A stretch of DNA of 64,000 nt, taken from Rhizobiaceae bacterium (lineage in GTDB: Bacteria; Pseudomonadota; Alphaproteobacteria; Rhizobiales; Rhizobiaceae). This document shows positions 52,273 through 61,733 of the stretch, piece after piece. Each line of letters opens with the position of its first letter. Positions within the stretch are counted from its first letter, which is position 1. Location: contig JAMLJB010000002.1 of NCBI GenBank assembly GCA_023953835.1, positions 154,630 through 218,629 of the forward strand, in the 5' to 3' direction. The notes below the pieces were generated by a model. It worked only from the letters and a program-made list of their open reading frames with translations, ran no database searches and had not been told where the DNA came from. The position numbers and the translations under genes are program-made.

Positions 52273-53448
52273 CTATGCTGTTCGCGTGGCCCGGCGAACG
52301 GCAGCGAGACCCTGCTCCAGGTCGGCAAGCAGGTCGGCCTCCGCTTCCAGCCCGACCGAAAGGCGCAGCAGGCCGTCGCCGATGCCGGCCGCCCGCCGTG
52401 CTTCCGCTCCCATGCCGGCATGGGTCATCGTCGCCGGATGGGCGACGAGGCTTTCAACGCCGCCGAGCGACTCGGCCAGCGTAAAAATCTCGACCGCCTC
52501 GACAAAGGCGCGCACCGCCTCGACCCCAGCGGCAAGCTGGAAGCTCAGCATGGCGCCGAACCCTTCCTGCTGATCGCGCGCGAGAGCATGGCCGGGATGA
52601 GATGGCAGCCCGGGATAATGCACTGCGCTCACAGCATCGTTCTTCTCGAGGAACGAAGCAATCGCAGCGGCATTGGCCTGCTGGCGCTCGATGCGCGGAA
52701 ACAGCGTCCGCACGCCGCGCAAGGTCAAATACGCATCGAAGGACGAGCCTGTCACACCGGTGATGTTGGCCCATGCGCGCAGCCGCTCCGCATCGTCGTC
52801 GGCCGCGCAGACCACCGCGCCGCCCACGACATCGGAATGGCCGTTCAGATATTTTGTGGTGGAATGGATGACGAAATCCGCGCCGAGGCCGATCGGCCGC
52901 TGCAAGGCAGGCGACAAGAAGGTGTTGTCGACGGCGACCTTCGCACCCACAGCCTTTGCCTGCCCTGCGATAGCGCGGATGTCGACGACACGCATCAACG
53001 GGTTGGACGGCGTCTCGATCAGCACCAGCGACGGATTGCGGACAAAGGCTGACGCAAGTGTATCAGCATCAGACTGGTCGACGAAGGCGACATCGAAATG
53101 TCCCCTGTCACGGCGGGCGCAAAGCAGCCTGTAGGTTCCTCCGTAGCAATCATGCGGTGCGACGATCAGACCGTCTTTGCTGACGACGGACAGGACGAGA
53201 TCCGCGGCCGCCATGCCGGACGAGGTGACTATGGCGCCGGCGCCACCCTCGAGCTTCGAAAGCGTGTCGGCCAGAAGATCGCGTCCGGGATTGGCGGTGC
53301 GGCTGTACTCATAGCCGCGATGCTTCTCGAAACCGGAAAAGGCGAATGTGCTCGAAAGATAAATCGGCGGCGTCACCGCCCCGAACGTGTCATCCGAGGC
53401 GATGCCATTTGCCGCTGCGATGGTGCGAGGATCTTCCGGTTTCGTCAT
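52273..53448 (-). CDS. metB: Cys/Met metabolism PLP enzyme, cystathionine gamma-synthase-like
   Basis: 391 residues. Fold-type I PLP enzyme of transsulfuration. YEYSRTANPGRDLL, SSGMAAADLVLS, PHDCYGGTYRL, SNPLMRVVDI and the PLP lysine in HSTTKYLNGHSDVVGG are present. Substrate choice among CGS, CGL and sulfhydrylase cannot be fixed by eye. Its operon with sulfite reductase favours sulfur assimilation into methionine or cysteine. Confidence 0.88.
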   Translation of the reverse strand: MTKPEDPRTIAAANGIASDDTFGAVTPPIYLSSTFAFSGFEKHRGYEYSRTANPGRDLLADTLSKLEGGAGAIVTSSGMAAADLVLSVVSKDGLIVAPHDCYGGTYRLLCARRDRGHFDVAFVDQSDADTLASAFVRNPSLVLIETPSNPLMRVVDIRAIAGQAKAVGAKVAVDNTFLSPALQRPIGLGADFVIHSTTKYLNGHSDVVGGAVVCAADDDAERLRAWANITGVTGSSFDAYLTLRGVRTLFPRIERQQANAAAIASFLEKNDAVSAVHYPGLPSHPGHALARDQQEGFGAMLSFQLAAGVEAVRAFVEAVEIFTLAESLGGVESLVAHPATMTHAGMGAEARRAAGIGDGLLRLSVGLEAEADLLADLEQGLAAVRRATRTA

Positions 53449-53464
53449 TCTGGCACCGTCGCGG

Positions 53465-54097
53465 TCAACTGTTCAACTGGACCATGCGCAGATAGGGACG
53501 CAGTTCCTTCCACCCTTGGGGGAAGCGCTTCTTCGCATCCTCTTCGGACAGGGCCGGCGAGATGATGACCGGCTGGCCGGGTTCCCAGTTCACCGGAGTC
53601 GAAACCTTCTGGTTGTCGGTAAGCTGCAGGCTGTCGATCGCACGCAGGATTTCTGAGAAATTGCGGCCGGCACTCGGCGGATAGGTCAGGCTAAGCCTCA
53701 CCTTCTTGCTTGCGTCAATAACGTAGACCGCGCGGACGGTGACCGTCGGATCCGTCTCGGGATGGATCATTCCGTAGAGATTGGCCACCTTCTTGTCGGT
53801 GTCGGCGAGCATCGGAAAGTTCACAGCGTGCCCTTGCGTGTCGGCGATGTCCTTTTCCCAGAGATTATGGGCGTTCACATCATCGACCGAGAGGCCGAGC
53901 GGCTTGATGTTGCGCTTGTCCCATTGCGGCTTCAGACGCGCGACCTCGGCAAGTTCCGTCGTGCAGACAGGTGTAAAATTCTTCGGATGGCTGAAGAAGA
54001 TGCCCCAGCTGTCGCCCAGCCACTCGTGGAATCGGATCGATCCCTGCGTGCTCTCCTGTTCGAAGTCCGGCGCGATCTGGCCCAGTTGCAATGACAT
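53465..54097 (-). CDS. 1-Cys peroxiredoxin (Prx6 family)
   Basis: 210 residues. Peroxidatic Cys45 in FTPVCTTELAEVARL; NWEPGQPVIISPALSEEDA and the Prx6-type C-terminal arm follow. No resolving cysteine. Between cysI (24 bases) and metB (16 bases), so co-transcribed with sulfur assimilation genes. Confidence 0.93.
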   Translation of the reverse strand: MSLQLGQIAPDFEQESTQGSIRFHEWLGDSWGIFFSHPKNFTPVCTTELAEVARLKPQWDKRNIKPLGLSVDDVNAHNLWEKDIADTQGHAVNFPMLADTDKKVANLYGMIHPETDPTVTVRAVYVIDASKKVRLSLTYPPSAGRNFSEILRAIDSLQLTDNQKVSTPVNWEPGQPVIISPALSEEDAKKRFPQGWKELRPYLRMVQLNS

Positions 54098-54121
54098 TGC
54101 CTTATCCTCTCTTGATACCTG

Positions 54122-55867
54122 TCAATCGTTGAAGAAGCGGCCTTCCGTGACCTCTGGGGCATGGCCCACGCGGATTGCGAAATCGCCGAAGCGTTCGTTT
54201 GGCAGGCGCTCGCTCGCGAAATGTTCGATCACCTTGCCGAGCAGTTCGAGAATTGCCTGCTCGCCGACATTCTCCAGCACCATCTTGTTCAGTCGCTGGC
54301 CGTGGAAGCCGCCACCGAGATAGAGGTTGTATTTGCCGGGCGCCCGGCCGGTCAGCCCGATCTCAGCGATGTAGGGCCGGGCGCAGCCATTCGGGCAACC
54401 GGTCATGCGGATGGTGATCGGTTCTTCGCCAAGCCCATGCCCGGCAAGGATGGCGTCGATCTTCTCCACCAGCTTCGGCAAGTAGCGTTCGCTCTCCGCC
54501 ATCGCGAGCCCGCAGGTTGGAAACGCCACACAGGCCATGGAGTTGAGACGCAGGCCGCTGCCTTTGTTCAGGCTGGCCAGTTTGTATTCCAATAGCAATG
54601 CTTCGATCGCTGGCCGGTCCTCGGGCTCGATATCGGCAATGACAAGGTTCTGGTTCGGCGTTACCCGGAAATTGCCCTTGTGGGTCTGCGCGATGGCGCG
54701 CAGGCCATCGAGCAACGCGACGTCGTCGAAATTGCTGACGCGACCGTTTTCCACGAACAGCGTGAAATGCTCGCGCCCATCCTCGCCGCGCTGCCAGCCG
54801 ATGACATCTCCGTTGGACGTAAAGTCGTAGGGTCTTGCTGGCTCTAGCTGAAAGCCGAGTCGGTCCTCGATCTCGGCCTTGATGAAATCCAGGCCCTTGT
54901 CGTCGATCGTGTATTTGAAGCGGGCACGGCCGCGGTCGACCCGGTCGCCATAGTCGCGCTGCACCATCATCACGGCGTCGCAGGTCTCTATCACCTTGTC
55001 CTTCGGCACGAAGCCGATGACGCTTGCCAGCCTCGGATAGGTTTTCGGTGCCTGGTCCGTGCGGCCCATGCCGCCGCCGATGGCGATATTGAATCCCTTA
55101 AGCTCCCTCCCCTCGATAATCGCGATGAAGCCAAGATCCTGTGCGTAGACGTCGATGTCGTTGACCGGCGGGATGACGAAGCCGATCTTGAATTTTCGCG
55201 GCATATAGGTCTTGCCGTAGAGCGGCTCCTCTGGCCAGTCGGTCACGGTGCGCTCCTCGCCGTACCAGATTTCACGATAGGCGCCGGTCTTCGGAATCGC
55301 ATGGTCGCTCGCCTGCTTGGCCAGCGCGTAGACCTCGGCATGCAGCGCCGAGAGTTCGGGATTGATCGAGGCCATGACGCCGCGCGAATCGTCGCCGCAG
55401 GCCGCCTTGGTGTCGAGCAGCACATCATGCAGCCCCTGGATGACCGAGCGCAGATCCTTCTTGTGGATGCGATGGAATTGGAACGTCTGCCTAGTCGTGA
55501 GCCTCAACGTCTTGCCGGCATAGGCGCGGCCGAGTTCGTCGAGCTTGAGCCACTGGCTAGGCGAGAGCACGCCGCCGGGCAGGCGCACGCGCGCCATGAA
55601 GCGATAGGCCGGCTCCAGCCTCTGCCGCCGACGCTCGTCGCGCAGGTCCCGGTCGTCCTGCTGGTACAGGCCGTGGAATTTCATCAGCTTGATGTCATCG
55701 CCAGGCACGGCGGCCGTCAGTTCCGCCTCCAGTCCTGCCGCGATGGTGCCACGCAACTGGTCGCTGCCCGCCTTCAGCGTCTCGTCCGGTCCCAGCCGGT
55801 CGAGTGGTTGGGAAAGGTCACGGCTACGATCGGTCCGCCCGTCGCGTGCGATCGTATCAGTAGACAT
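54122..55867 (-). CDS. cysI: sulfite reductase haemoprotein CysI
   Basis: 581 residues from ATG 55867, overlapping cysJ by 11 bases. Reduces sulfite to sulfide with siroheme and [4Fe-4S]. TTRQTFQFHRI and the C-terminal cluster ligands in CVAFPTCGLAMAESERYLP and TGCPNGCARPYIAEIGLTG are present. The 70-residue longer frame upstream is rejected. Confidence 0.95.
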   Translation of the reverse strand: MSTDTIARDGRTDRSRDLSQPLDRLGPDETLKAGSDQLRGTIAAGLEAELTAAVPGDDIKLMKFHGLYQQDDRDLRDERRRQRLEPAYRFMARVRLPGGVLSPSQWLKLDELGRAYAGKTLRLTTRQTFQFHRIHKKDLRSVIQGLHDVLLDTKAACGDDSRGVMASINPELSALHAEVYALAKQASDHAIPKTGAYREIWYGEERTVTDWPEEPLYGKTYMPRKFKIGFVIPPVNDIDVYAQDLGFIAIIEGRELKGFNIAIGGGMGRTDQAPKTYPRLASVIGFVPKDKVIETCDAVMMVQRDYGDRVDRGRARFKYTIDDKGLDFIKAEIEDRLGFQLEPARPYDFTSNGDVIGWQRGEDGREHFTLFVENGRVSNFDDVALLDGLRAIAQTHKGNFRVTPNQNLVIADIEPEDRPAIEALLLEYKLASLNKGSGLRLNSMACVAFPTCGLAMAESERYLPKLVEKIDAILAGHGLGEEPITIRMTGCPNGCARPYIAEIGLTGRAPGKYNLYLGGGFHGQRLNKMVLENVGEQAILELLGKVIEHFASERLPNERFGDFAIRVGHAPEVTEGRFFND

Positions 55868-57692
55868 CGACGTGATACCTGCGTTCTTCCTGGAGCCTGC
55901 CGATGTAGTCGGCCGCCGCAGCTTTGCTGCCGTTCTTGTGGGTGCGCGCGATTTCGATGAGCGCGGCATGCACGTCGGGCGCGAGCAGTGCGCCGTCGCC
56001 GCAGACATAGAGATGCGCGCCCTCCTCCAGCCAGGCGTAGACGTCTGCCGCATGTTCGGCGAGCCGATGCTGGACATAGACCTTGTCCGCGCCGTCGCGA
56101 GAGAAGGCGACGTTCATGCGCGACAGCACGCCCTCCTTCAGAAAACCCTGCCATTCGGTCTGGTAGAGGAAGTCGCTGTCAAAGTTGCGTTCGCCAAAGA
56201 ACAGCCAGGATTTCCCGGCCGCCCCCCGCGCCTCACGCTCCTGAAGGAAAGCACGATATGGCGCAACACCGGTGCCGGCCCCGATCATGATGATGGGAGC
56301 ATCGTCGCCAGGCAGCCGGAAATGCGGGTTCGGCTGCACATAAACCGGCAGCGCCGCGTCCGGCTCCGCACGCGCGGCAAGATGCCCGGTGGCAACGCCC
56401 GCGCGCGGTTCGCCATGGAGCTCATAGCGCACGGTGCTGACGGTCAGATGGATTTCATCCGGCGCAGCGGAGGGGCTCGAAGCGATGGAATAGAGCCGCG
56501 GCTGCAGTGGCCGCAACCCTTGGATAAAAGTCTCAGCCTCGATCCCGAAAACCGGAAAACCCCGGACGATGTCGATGACGTGGTTAGCGCGCAGGAAGGT
56601 AGACCGGTCCGCGGAATTCGTTTCCCCGCGCAGACCTTCGAGTTCTCTGGCGCCGGTCAGGCTTGCCCAGTGATCGATGAAACGCGGCGTGGCTGCGGTG
56701 ATCTCGAAGGCTCCTGCCAGCGCCTCACCCAATGTCGTGTTCTGTCCCTTGACGATCACCCCGTCGTCCGGGGATAGCGAGAGCGTGGACAGCAATGCCT
56801 CGACCAGCGCCGGATCGTTGCGGGGAACAACGCCCAGCGCATCACCCGGCTCGAACGGCAGCGCCGACCCATCCAACGCCAGTTCGACATGACGCGTTTC
56901 CTTGGAGGAACCACGTCCGGTCAGCACGAGGTTGTCGATAACCATCGCGGCTAAGGGATTGCGCTTGTCGATAACGGTGGAAGCAGACGACGGGACCGCA
57001 GACGCGACTGATGCCGCCGGCACTGCTGCGGCATCCGTCGAAGCGAGCTTGCCCAGCACAGCATCGACAAAGACGGTTGCCGGCTCTTCATAGTCGACGT
57101 CGCAGTCGACACGTTCGGCGAGCCGCGTGGCCCCGAGTTCGGCCAGCCTGAGGTCGAGCCGCTTTCCGGCACCGCAGAAATGTTCATAGGTCGAGTCGCC
57201 GAGCGCCAGCACCGCATAGCGCAAATCGGCCAAACGCGGCGCCTTCCTTCCCTCGACGAATTCGAAGAAGCCCATACCCGATAAGGGAGGATCGCCCTCG
57301 CCATGGGTGCTGGTGACGATCACGAGATCCTGCTCGTCTTTCAGCCGGCGCACCTTGAAGTCTGCCATGTCGGCCAGGACAGGCTCCAGCCCCCTCGCCC
57401 GCGCCTTCTCGGCCAGCATGCGGGCCACGCCTGCGCCGTTGCCGGTTTCGCTGCCGTAAAGGATGGTCAGTGACCGCGTGTCGCCGGCTGTCGATGCCCC
57501 GTTGGCTGGCGGAGCGAGCGGCACACCTATTGGCTGGAAGTCGCCCACCTCGGCTCGCGTACCGTGAGCAAGCCCCGCAAAATAGCCGCTCAGCCAAAGT
57601 GCCTGGTCAGGCTTGAGCGACGTTGCGATCGCCTTAATCTGTTGCCATTGGCTCTCCGTCAGCCCTGGTCCGTTGAACTCGAATGCCGTCAT
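55857..57692 (-). CDS. cysJ: sulfite reductase flavoprotein CysJ
   Basis: 611 residues. Flavodoxin domain (about 70-210, ILYGSETGNGAGVARMLAEKA), FAD-binding domain (about 240-450, RLYSIASSPSAAPDEIHLTV) and NADPH domain (GAGTGVAPYRAFLQEREARG), C-terminal DVY. Passes electrons to CysI. First gene of the cysJI-prx-metB-PAS operon with a 25-bp palindrome upstream. Confidence 0.96.
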   Translation of the reverse strand: MTAFEFNGPGLTESQWQQIKAIATSLKPDQALWLSGYFAGLAHGTRAEVGDFQPIGVPLAPPANGASTAGDTRSLTILYGSETGNGAGVARMLAEKARARGLEPVLADMADFKVRRLKDEQDLVIVTSTHGEGDPPLSGMGFFEFVEGRKAPRLADLRYAVLALGDSTYEHFCGAGKRLDLRLAELGATRLAERVDCDVDYEEPATVFVDAVLGKLASTDAAAVPAASVASAVPSSASTVIDKRNPLAAMVIDNLVLTGRGSSKETRHVELALDGSALPFEPGDALGVVPRNDPALVEALLSTLSLSPDDGVIVKGQNTTLGEALAGAFEITAATPRFIDHWASLTGARELEGLRGETNSADRSTFLRANHVIDIVRGFPVFGIEAETFIQGLRPLQPRLYSIASSPSAAPDEIHLTVSTVRYELHGEPRAGVATGHLAARAEPDAALPVYVQPNPHFRLPGDDAPIIMIGAGTGVAPYRAFLQEREARGAAGKSWLFFGERNFDSDFLYQTEWQGFLKEGVLSRMNVAFSRDGADKVYVQHRLAEHAADVYAWLEEGAHLYVCGDGALLAPDVHAALIEIARTHKNGSKAAAADYIGRLQEERRYHVDVY

Positions 57693-58091
57693 CCCGCCTG
57701 AGCGCGCCTCTCAAATAATTCAGTGGCTGGGAGCTGATTGCCCGCCGCAGCGAGCGACTTTTGGCCGTGAGTTTCGATGCTGACAAACGAATGATATTGC
57801 TGCTTGAGCGCAAAAATTTTGCACTCAACGGTGGAGAGAACATCTATTCTCGTAGCTTGAGAAAGCTCGAACTGAATATTTTGCCGCAGTTATGTTTGTT
57901 GGGAGATCCTTCCCGCAACACAGATCCAAGATTCCTGAAAACTCTGGACTGGATCCTCTTCTATTAAACCATATAGAGCGCCCCCGAGCTCTGCCCGGGC
58001 AGCATCGAGGTCATTTGGTGGTTATCGAATGACGCTTGCAGGTCGGGATTTCCGTCCGCATTCTGCTGGCGTGGCCGGGAAGGAGACAAGC
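57693..58091. other. 399-base divergent region with a palindromic operator
   Basis: Between cysJ and a plus-strand regulator-like gene. The only clear structure is the palindrome at 57804-57828. A 68-codon plus-strand frame at 57761 overlaps that palindrome, lacks a ribosome site and is not counted. Confidence 0.6.
57804..57828. promoter_or_regulatory. 25-bp palindrome, likely LysR operator for cysJI
   Basis: Arms TTGAGCGCAAAA and TTTTGCACTCAA flank a central A, 11 of 12 pairs matching. The right arm TTTTGCACTCA recurs at 59563-59573 before the lysR-type gene. Centre is 124 bases upstream of the cysJ ATG. Confidence 0.6.
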
Positions 58092-58391
58092 GTGATAACA
58101 GGACCTCAATGCAGGGCGGCACGCGCTCTGGTCGAATGGACGAGGGAGCTTCTGGCTCAAAATGCCGGCGTCGACATCGCCCTTGTCGAGTCGTTCGAAC
58201 GCAAGCTCGAAGAGCCGAGTGCCGGCGATCGACGCAAACTGGAACGCGCGCTCGTGGCAGGTGGCGCCCTGTTTATTCCCGAGAACGGCGGCGGTGTGGG
58301 CGTCCGGCTCAAATTCAGTCGTGCTGACGTCCGCCGCATCGCCACGCTCGAGGGAGAAGGCGGGACTGTTGCCTCGGATGATGTGCCTTGA
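58092..58391 (+). CDS. short XRE-like regulator
   Basis: 99 residues from GTG 58092 with AAGGAG upstream. ITGPQCRAARALVEWTRELLAQNAGVDIALVE resembles the small XRE-type helix-turn-helix proteins of Rhizobiales, followed by ERALVAGGALFIPENGGGVGVRL. Overlaps the next gene by four bases (TTGA). Confidence 0.65.
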   Translation: MITGPQCRAARALVEWTRELLAQNAGVDIALVESFERKLEEPSAGDRRKLERALVAGGALFIPENGGGVGVRLKFSRADVRRIATLEGEGGTVASDDVP

Positions 58392-58675
58392 GACGACGTT
58401 ACGGCCGTGTCCGCAGGGCAGGCAGAGCCGAGGCCGAGATATCGACAGCCTATGAGATCCCGATAGGCTGGAGCGATCTCTCGGAAACGGAAAGGACGGC
58501 CCTAAAACGCCTAAACCGAGGTCCTTATCCCAGTCTCGATGAAACTGTTGGACTGCGGCTTATCGACCTTGGCCTGGCAGCGTCGAGGCCTGGCGGAATC
58601 GGTATCAGCCGAATAGGTCGCGAGATGGTCATCAACGTGCTGCTCCACGCCCGGCAGGAAGAAGCGGATCGATAG
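58388..58675 (+). CDS. small hypothetical protein coupled to the XRE-like gene
   Basis: 95 residues from TTG 58388, sharing TTGA with the previous stop. WSDLSETERTALKRLNRGPYPSLDETVGLRLIDLGLA resembles a winged-helix-like fold. No family assigned. The first 20 residues are very Arg-rich, so the true start may be later. Confidence 0.5.
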   Translation: MRRRYGRVRRAGRAEAEISTAYEIPIGWSDLSETERTALKRLNRGPYPSLDETVGLRLIDLGLAASRPGGIGISRIGREMVINVLLHARQEEADR

Positions 58676-58694
58676 ATGCCGCCTTCTCCGGCCG

Positions 58695-59537
58695 TCAATC
58701 GGCCAGGACAACCTCCTTTAACCCGCGCAATGCCTCCTGCACGTCGTTTCGCGCCTCCGCGGATTCCGGATAGACGGCGTAGGCCGGATAGGTGAACTCC
58801 GGCGCGCCTTCGACAATTTCCAATTCTCCCGCCGCGATATGGGGCGCCGCCACGCCCCGTCGAAAATACCCCGTCCCGCCTGCGCGCAAAATGTAGTTGA
58901 GACCAAGAGGTCCCAGCCCGACCAGAAGTCCCGGCTCCCCGAACGCGGCATTCCCGATGCCGCCTTGCGCGGCGAATTGCGGCCCCCAATCGACATGGAC
59001 GTAGTCCAGCGGCTCATCCCCCCTGGCCGGCGTCCTGACCAGAATGAGCTGCTCCTCCTCGATGAGTTCAACCTTGAAGCCGGGCAGGAGCTTGGGCGCG
59101 TAAAGGACAGCAAGATCGAGCACGCCTGTCCGCAACTGCTCCAGCAGTTGGTCAGGCACGCCGACATGCGCGTGGATCGCGATCTTCGGCTGCTCGCGTT
59201 TCATCCAGACGAGCCAGTCGAGCAGCAACGGATTCCATAGGCTCAGTTCGCCTCCCAGGGCCACGACGCTGGTCCGCCCGGGCGGGATTCTGAGTTGCTG
59301 GCGCGCACGCTCCCAGATCTGGACGAAGGACTGCGCGAAACGCTCGAACTCGCGGCCCGCCGGCGTTAGCGCGGCGCCGTTGCGGGTCCGCACGAACAGC
59401 TGACGGCCGAGCCCTTCCTCAAGTGTTCGGATCCTGGCGCTGACAGTGGTCTGGGTGACGTGAAGACGATCCGCCGCCTTCAGAAAGCTGCCGGTATGGA
59501 CGATCTCGAGAAACGTCTTAGCCCGGTCGATGTCCAC
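58695..59537 (-). CDS. LysR-family regulator
   Basis: 280 residues from GTG 59537 with GAGGGAG upstream. N-terminal helix-turn-helix FLKAADRLHVTQTTVSARIRTLE, then a periplasmic-binding-like effector domain. A motif related to the cysJ palindrome overlaps its own promoter, so it likely represses itself and regulates the sulfur operon. Not clearly CysB. Confidence 0.9.
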   Translation of the reverse strand: MDIDRAKTFLEIVHTGSFLKAADRLHVTQTTVSARIRTLEEGLGRQLFVRTRNGAALTPAGREFERFAQSFVQIWERARQQLRIPPGRTSVVALGGELSLWNPLLLDWLVWMKREQPKIAIHAHVGVPDQLLEQLRTGVLDLAVLYAPKLLPGFKVELIEEEQLILVRTPARGDEPLDYVHVDWGPQFAAQGGIGNAAFGEPGLLVGLGPLGLNYILRAGGTGYFRRGVAAPHIAAGELEIVEGAPEFTYPAYAVYPESAEARNDVQEALRGLKEVVLAD

Positions 59538-59550
59538 GATGCACTCTCCC

Positions 59551-59573
59551 TCGATGCAATTTTTTTGCACTCA
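59551..59573. promoter_or_regulatory. palindromic motif in the lysR/FCL divergent promoter
   Basis: TGCAA-TTTTT-TTGCA flanked by TCGA and CTCA, similar in arms and spacing to the cysJ site. Centre is 25 bases before the lysR GTG and 85 before the 5-FTHF cyclo-ligase ATG. Confidence 0.55.
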
Positions 59574-59646
59574 TACAGCATTTAATTCCGTTTGCCTTCC
59601 TCTCTGTCGAGTCTCACCCTGCCCTTGAGAGCCTTGGAAACGCGCG

Positions 59647-60294
59647 ATGCCCGACGAAGCCGAAACCGCTGAATATGCATCACCACCCTGCTTCATGCAT
59701 GAGTTGTCACAGGACTATTGCACCGTACGATCTTCGTCGGATACCTGGAGCGATGTCTCGCGTTGGAGGCAAGCCGAACGCAAGCGTCTCATCGATCAGC
59801 GGTTTGCGATCGACGCTGAGGAACGCCAGCTGCGGTCGAGCCGGATCGCCGCACTCCTTGACCTGACGATCGGCAAGTACAGCGGCCGGATCGTCGGCAC
59901 ATATTGGCCATTTCGCGGTGAGCCCGACCTCCGCAACTGGGGGATCAGGGTCATTGAGCGCGGCGGCCGCATCGCGTTGCCTGTCGTGATTCAAAAAGGC
60001 TGGCCGCTCGAATACAGGATCTGGACCCCCGGCGATCCGCTGGAACGCGGCGTCTGGAACATTCTCGTTCCCTCGCGCGGTCCGGCAGTGCAGCCGGAAA
60101 TCGTGATCGCGCCGGTCGTTGGCTTCGACGAGGCACATTATCGTCTGGGCTATGGCGGCGGCTTCTTCGACCGCACGCTGGCCATCATGCCGAAGAAGCC
60201 GCTGACGATCGGCGTCGGCTACGCGCAAAGCCGGCTACCGACCATTTACCCTCAGCCCCACGACATTCCGATGGATGTGGTCGTAACGGACTGA
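59647..60294 (+). CDS. 5-formyltetrahydrofolate cyclo-ligase family protein
   Basis: 215 residues. ATP-dependent conversion of 5-formyl- to 5,10-methenyl-THF. GTYWPFRGEPDLRNW, RIWTPGDPLERG, and YRLGYGGGFFDRTLA (ATP-binding) are present. Some homologues act in other one-carbon or thiamine-linked reactions, so the substrate is not certain. Divergent from the LysR gene. Confidence 0.85.
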   Translation: MPDEAETAEYASPPCFMHELSQDYCTVRSSSDTWSDVSRWRQAERKRLIDQRFAIDAEERQLRSSRIAALLDLTIGKYSGRIVGTYWPFRGEPDLRNWGIRVIERGGRIALPVVIQKGWPLEYRIWTPGDPLERGVWNILVPSRGPAVQPEIVIAPVVGFDEAHYRLGYGGGFFDRTLAIMPKKPLTIGVGYAQSRLPTIYPQPHDIPMDVVVTD

Positions 60295-60394
60295 TCGAGA
60301 AGACGCAGGCACTGGTTCCCATCGCGACGACGGTCTGAAAACGCCGTCCTGTTCCGAATCCGCCCCGCCTGCCAACAGAGAAAGGCAGGACGCG

Positions 60395-61536
60395 ATGTCG
60401 GATGCAACTACGATTGAAAATGCAAGACCCGGCTTTGCGGCGCGCTGGCTGTTTTCGACCAACCACAAGGATATCGGCACGCTCTATCTCATCCTGTCCA
60501 TGCTCTCAGGTATTCTGGGCACCGGACTTTCTGTGGCGCTGCGCTTGGAACTGCAGGAGCCGGGATGCAAATCTTCGCCGATCCGAACCTCTACAATGTG
60601 GTGGTCAGTGCACATGGGCTGGTGATGATCTTCTTCGTCATCATGCCGGCATTGATCGGTGGTTTCGGCAACTGGTTCATACCTATCATGATCGGCGCGC
60701 CGGACATGGCGTTTCCACGGATGAACAATGTCTCGTTCTGGCTGTTGGTGGCGTCGCTCATCCTGTTCCTTACATCCATGTTCGTTCCCGGGGCTTCCGG
60801 CAGTCTGGGCCACGGGGGAGGATGGACGCTCTATCCGCCCTACTCGACAGATGGGCAACCGGGGCCTGCCGTCGATCTCGTCATTCTGTCGATCCATCTT
60901 TCAGGCGCCTCGTCGATACTCGGCGCCATCAACTTCATCACCACCATCTTCAACATGCGCGCTCCGGGCATGACGCTGCACAAGATGCCGCTCTTTGCCT
61001 GGTCGATGCTGGTGACCGCCTTCATGCTTTTGCTGGCGCTGCCAGTGCTGGCGGGAGCGATCACGATGCTCCTGACCGACCGCAATTTCGGCACGACCTT
61101 CTTCGCCCCCGCCGGCGGTGGTGACCCGATCCTCTACCAGCATCTGTTCTGGTTCTTCGGCCACCCCGAAGTCTACATCATGATCCTGCCGGGGTTCGGC
61201 ATTATCAGCCATGTCATCTCGACCTTCGCCAGGAAGCCTGTCTTTGGCTATCTCGGCATGGCGTACGCCATGGTCGCGATCGGCGTGATCGGCTTCGTCG
61301 TCTGGGCGCACCACATGTTCACTGTCGGAATGTCCATCGACAGCCAGCGTTATTTTGCTTTCGCCTCCATGGTCATCGCGGTGCCGACCGGCGTGAAGGT
61401 GTTTTCCTGGCTGGCAACAATGTGGGGCGGGTCGATCAGCTTCAGGACGCCGATGCTATGGGCGACCGGCTTCGTGCTGCTCTTCACCATCGGCGGCGTT
61501 ACCGGCGTCGTGCTCGCCAATCCGGGCGTCGACGGC
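60395..61536 (+). pseudogene. ctaD: ctaD remnant (aa3 cytochrome c oxidase subunit I), frameshifted and truncated
   Basis: The first frame reads WLFSTNHKDIGTLYLILSM to LELQEPG and breaks near 60560; the next frame continues QIFADPNLYNVVVSAHGLVMIFF through the haem-copper core (HPEVYIMILPGFG, WAHHMFTVGM) to GVTGVVLANPGVD near 61533. A single missing base explains the shift. The remaining quarter of the protein, including HDTYYVVAHFHYV ligands, is gone. It cannot make a working oxidase subunit. Confidence 0.88.
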
Positions 61537-61723
61537 CTCAAACTGGATGGAAATCAGTGTGCGTTTCCGCGCGCAGATCGTTTGCGCGGAACGCTCGGCC
61601 GACGGTGCGGTCATCGGCGGAGATCCCGCGGCCGTCACAGCCACGCACGACCTCTGGACATTTTCACGGCCGGTTCCGGTCGATAGCGACCCATGGATCG
61701 TTGTCGCGACGGATGGAGGGTAA
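61532..61723 (+). pseudogene. 3' fragment resembling a Tim44-like protein
   Basis: After ctaD homology ends, a different frame reads WMEISVRFRAQIVCAERSAD, GDPAAV and THDLWTFSRPV to a TAA at 61721. This resembles the C-terminal end of bacterial Tim44-domain proteins (usual form TDIWTFARDTRSRDPNW). It has no 5' part. The join at about 61533 looks like a deletion junction. Confidence 0.5.
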
Positions 61724-61733
61724 TGCCGGCTGC

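Noticed and set aside
57761..57967. 68-codon plus-strand frame upstream of cysJ
   Set aside because: It covers the 25-bp palindrome, lacks a ribosome site and has no recognisable content.
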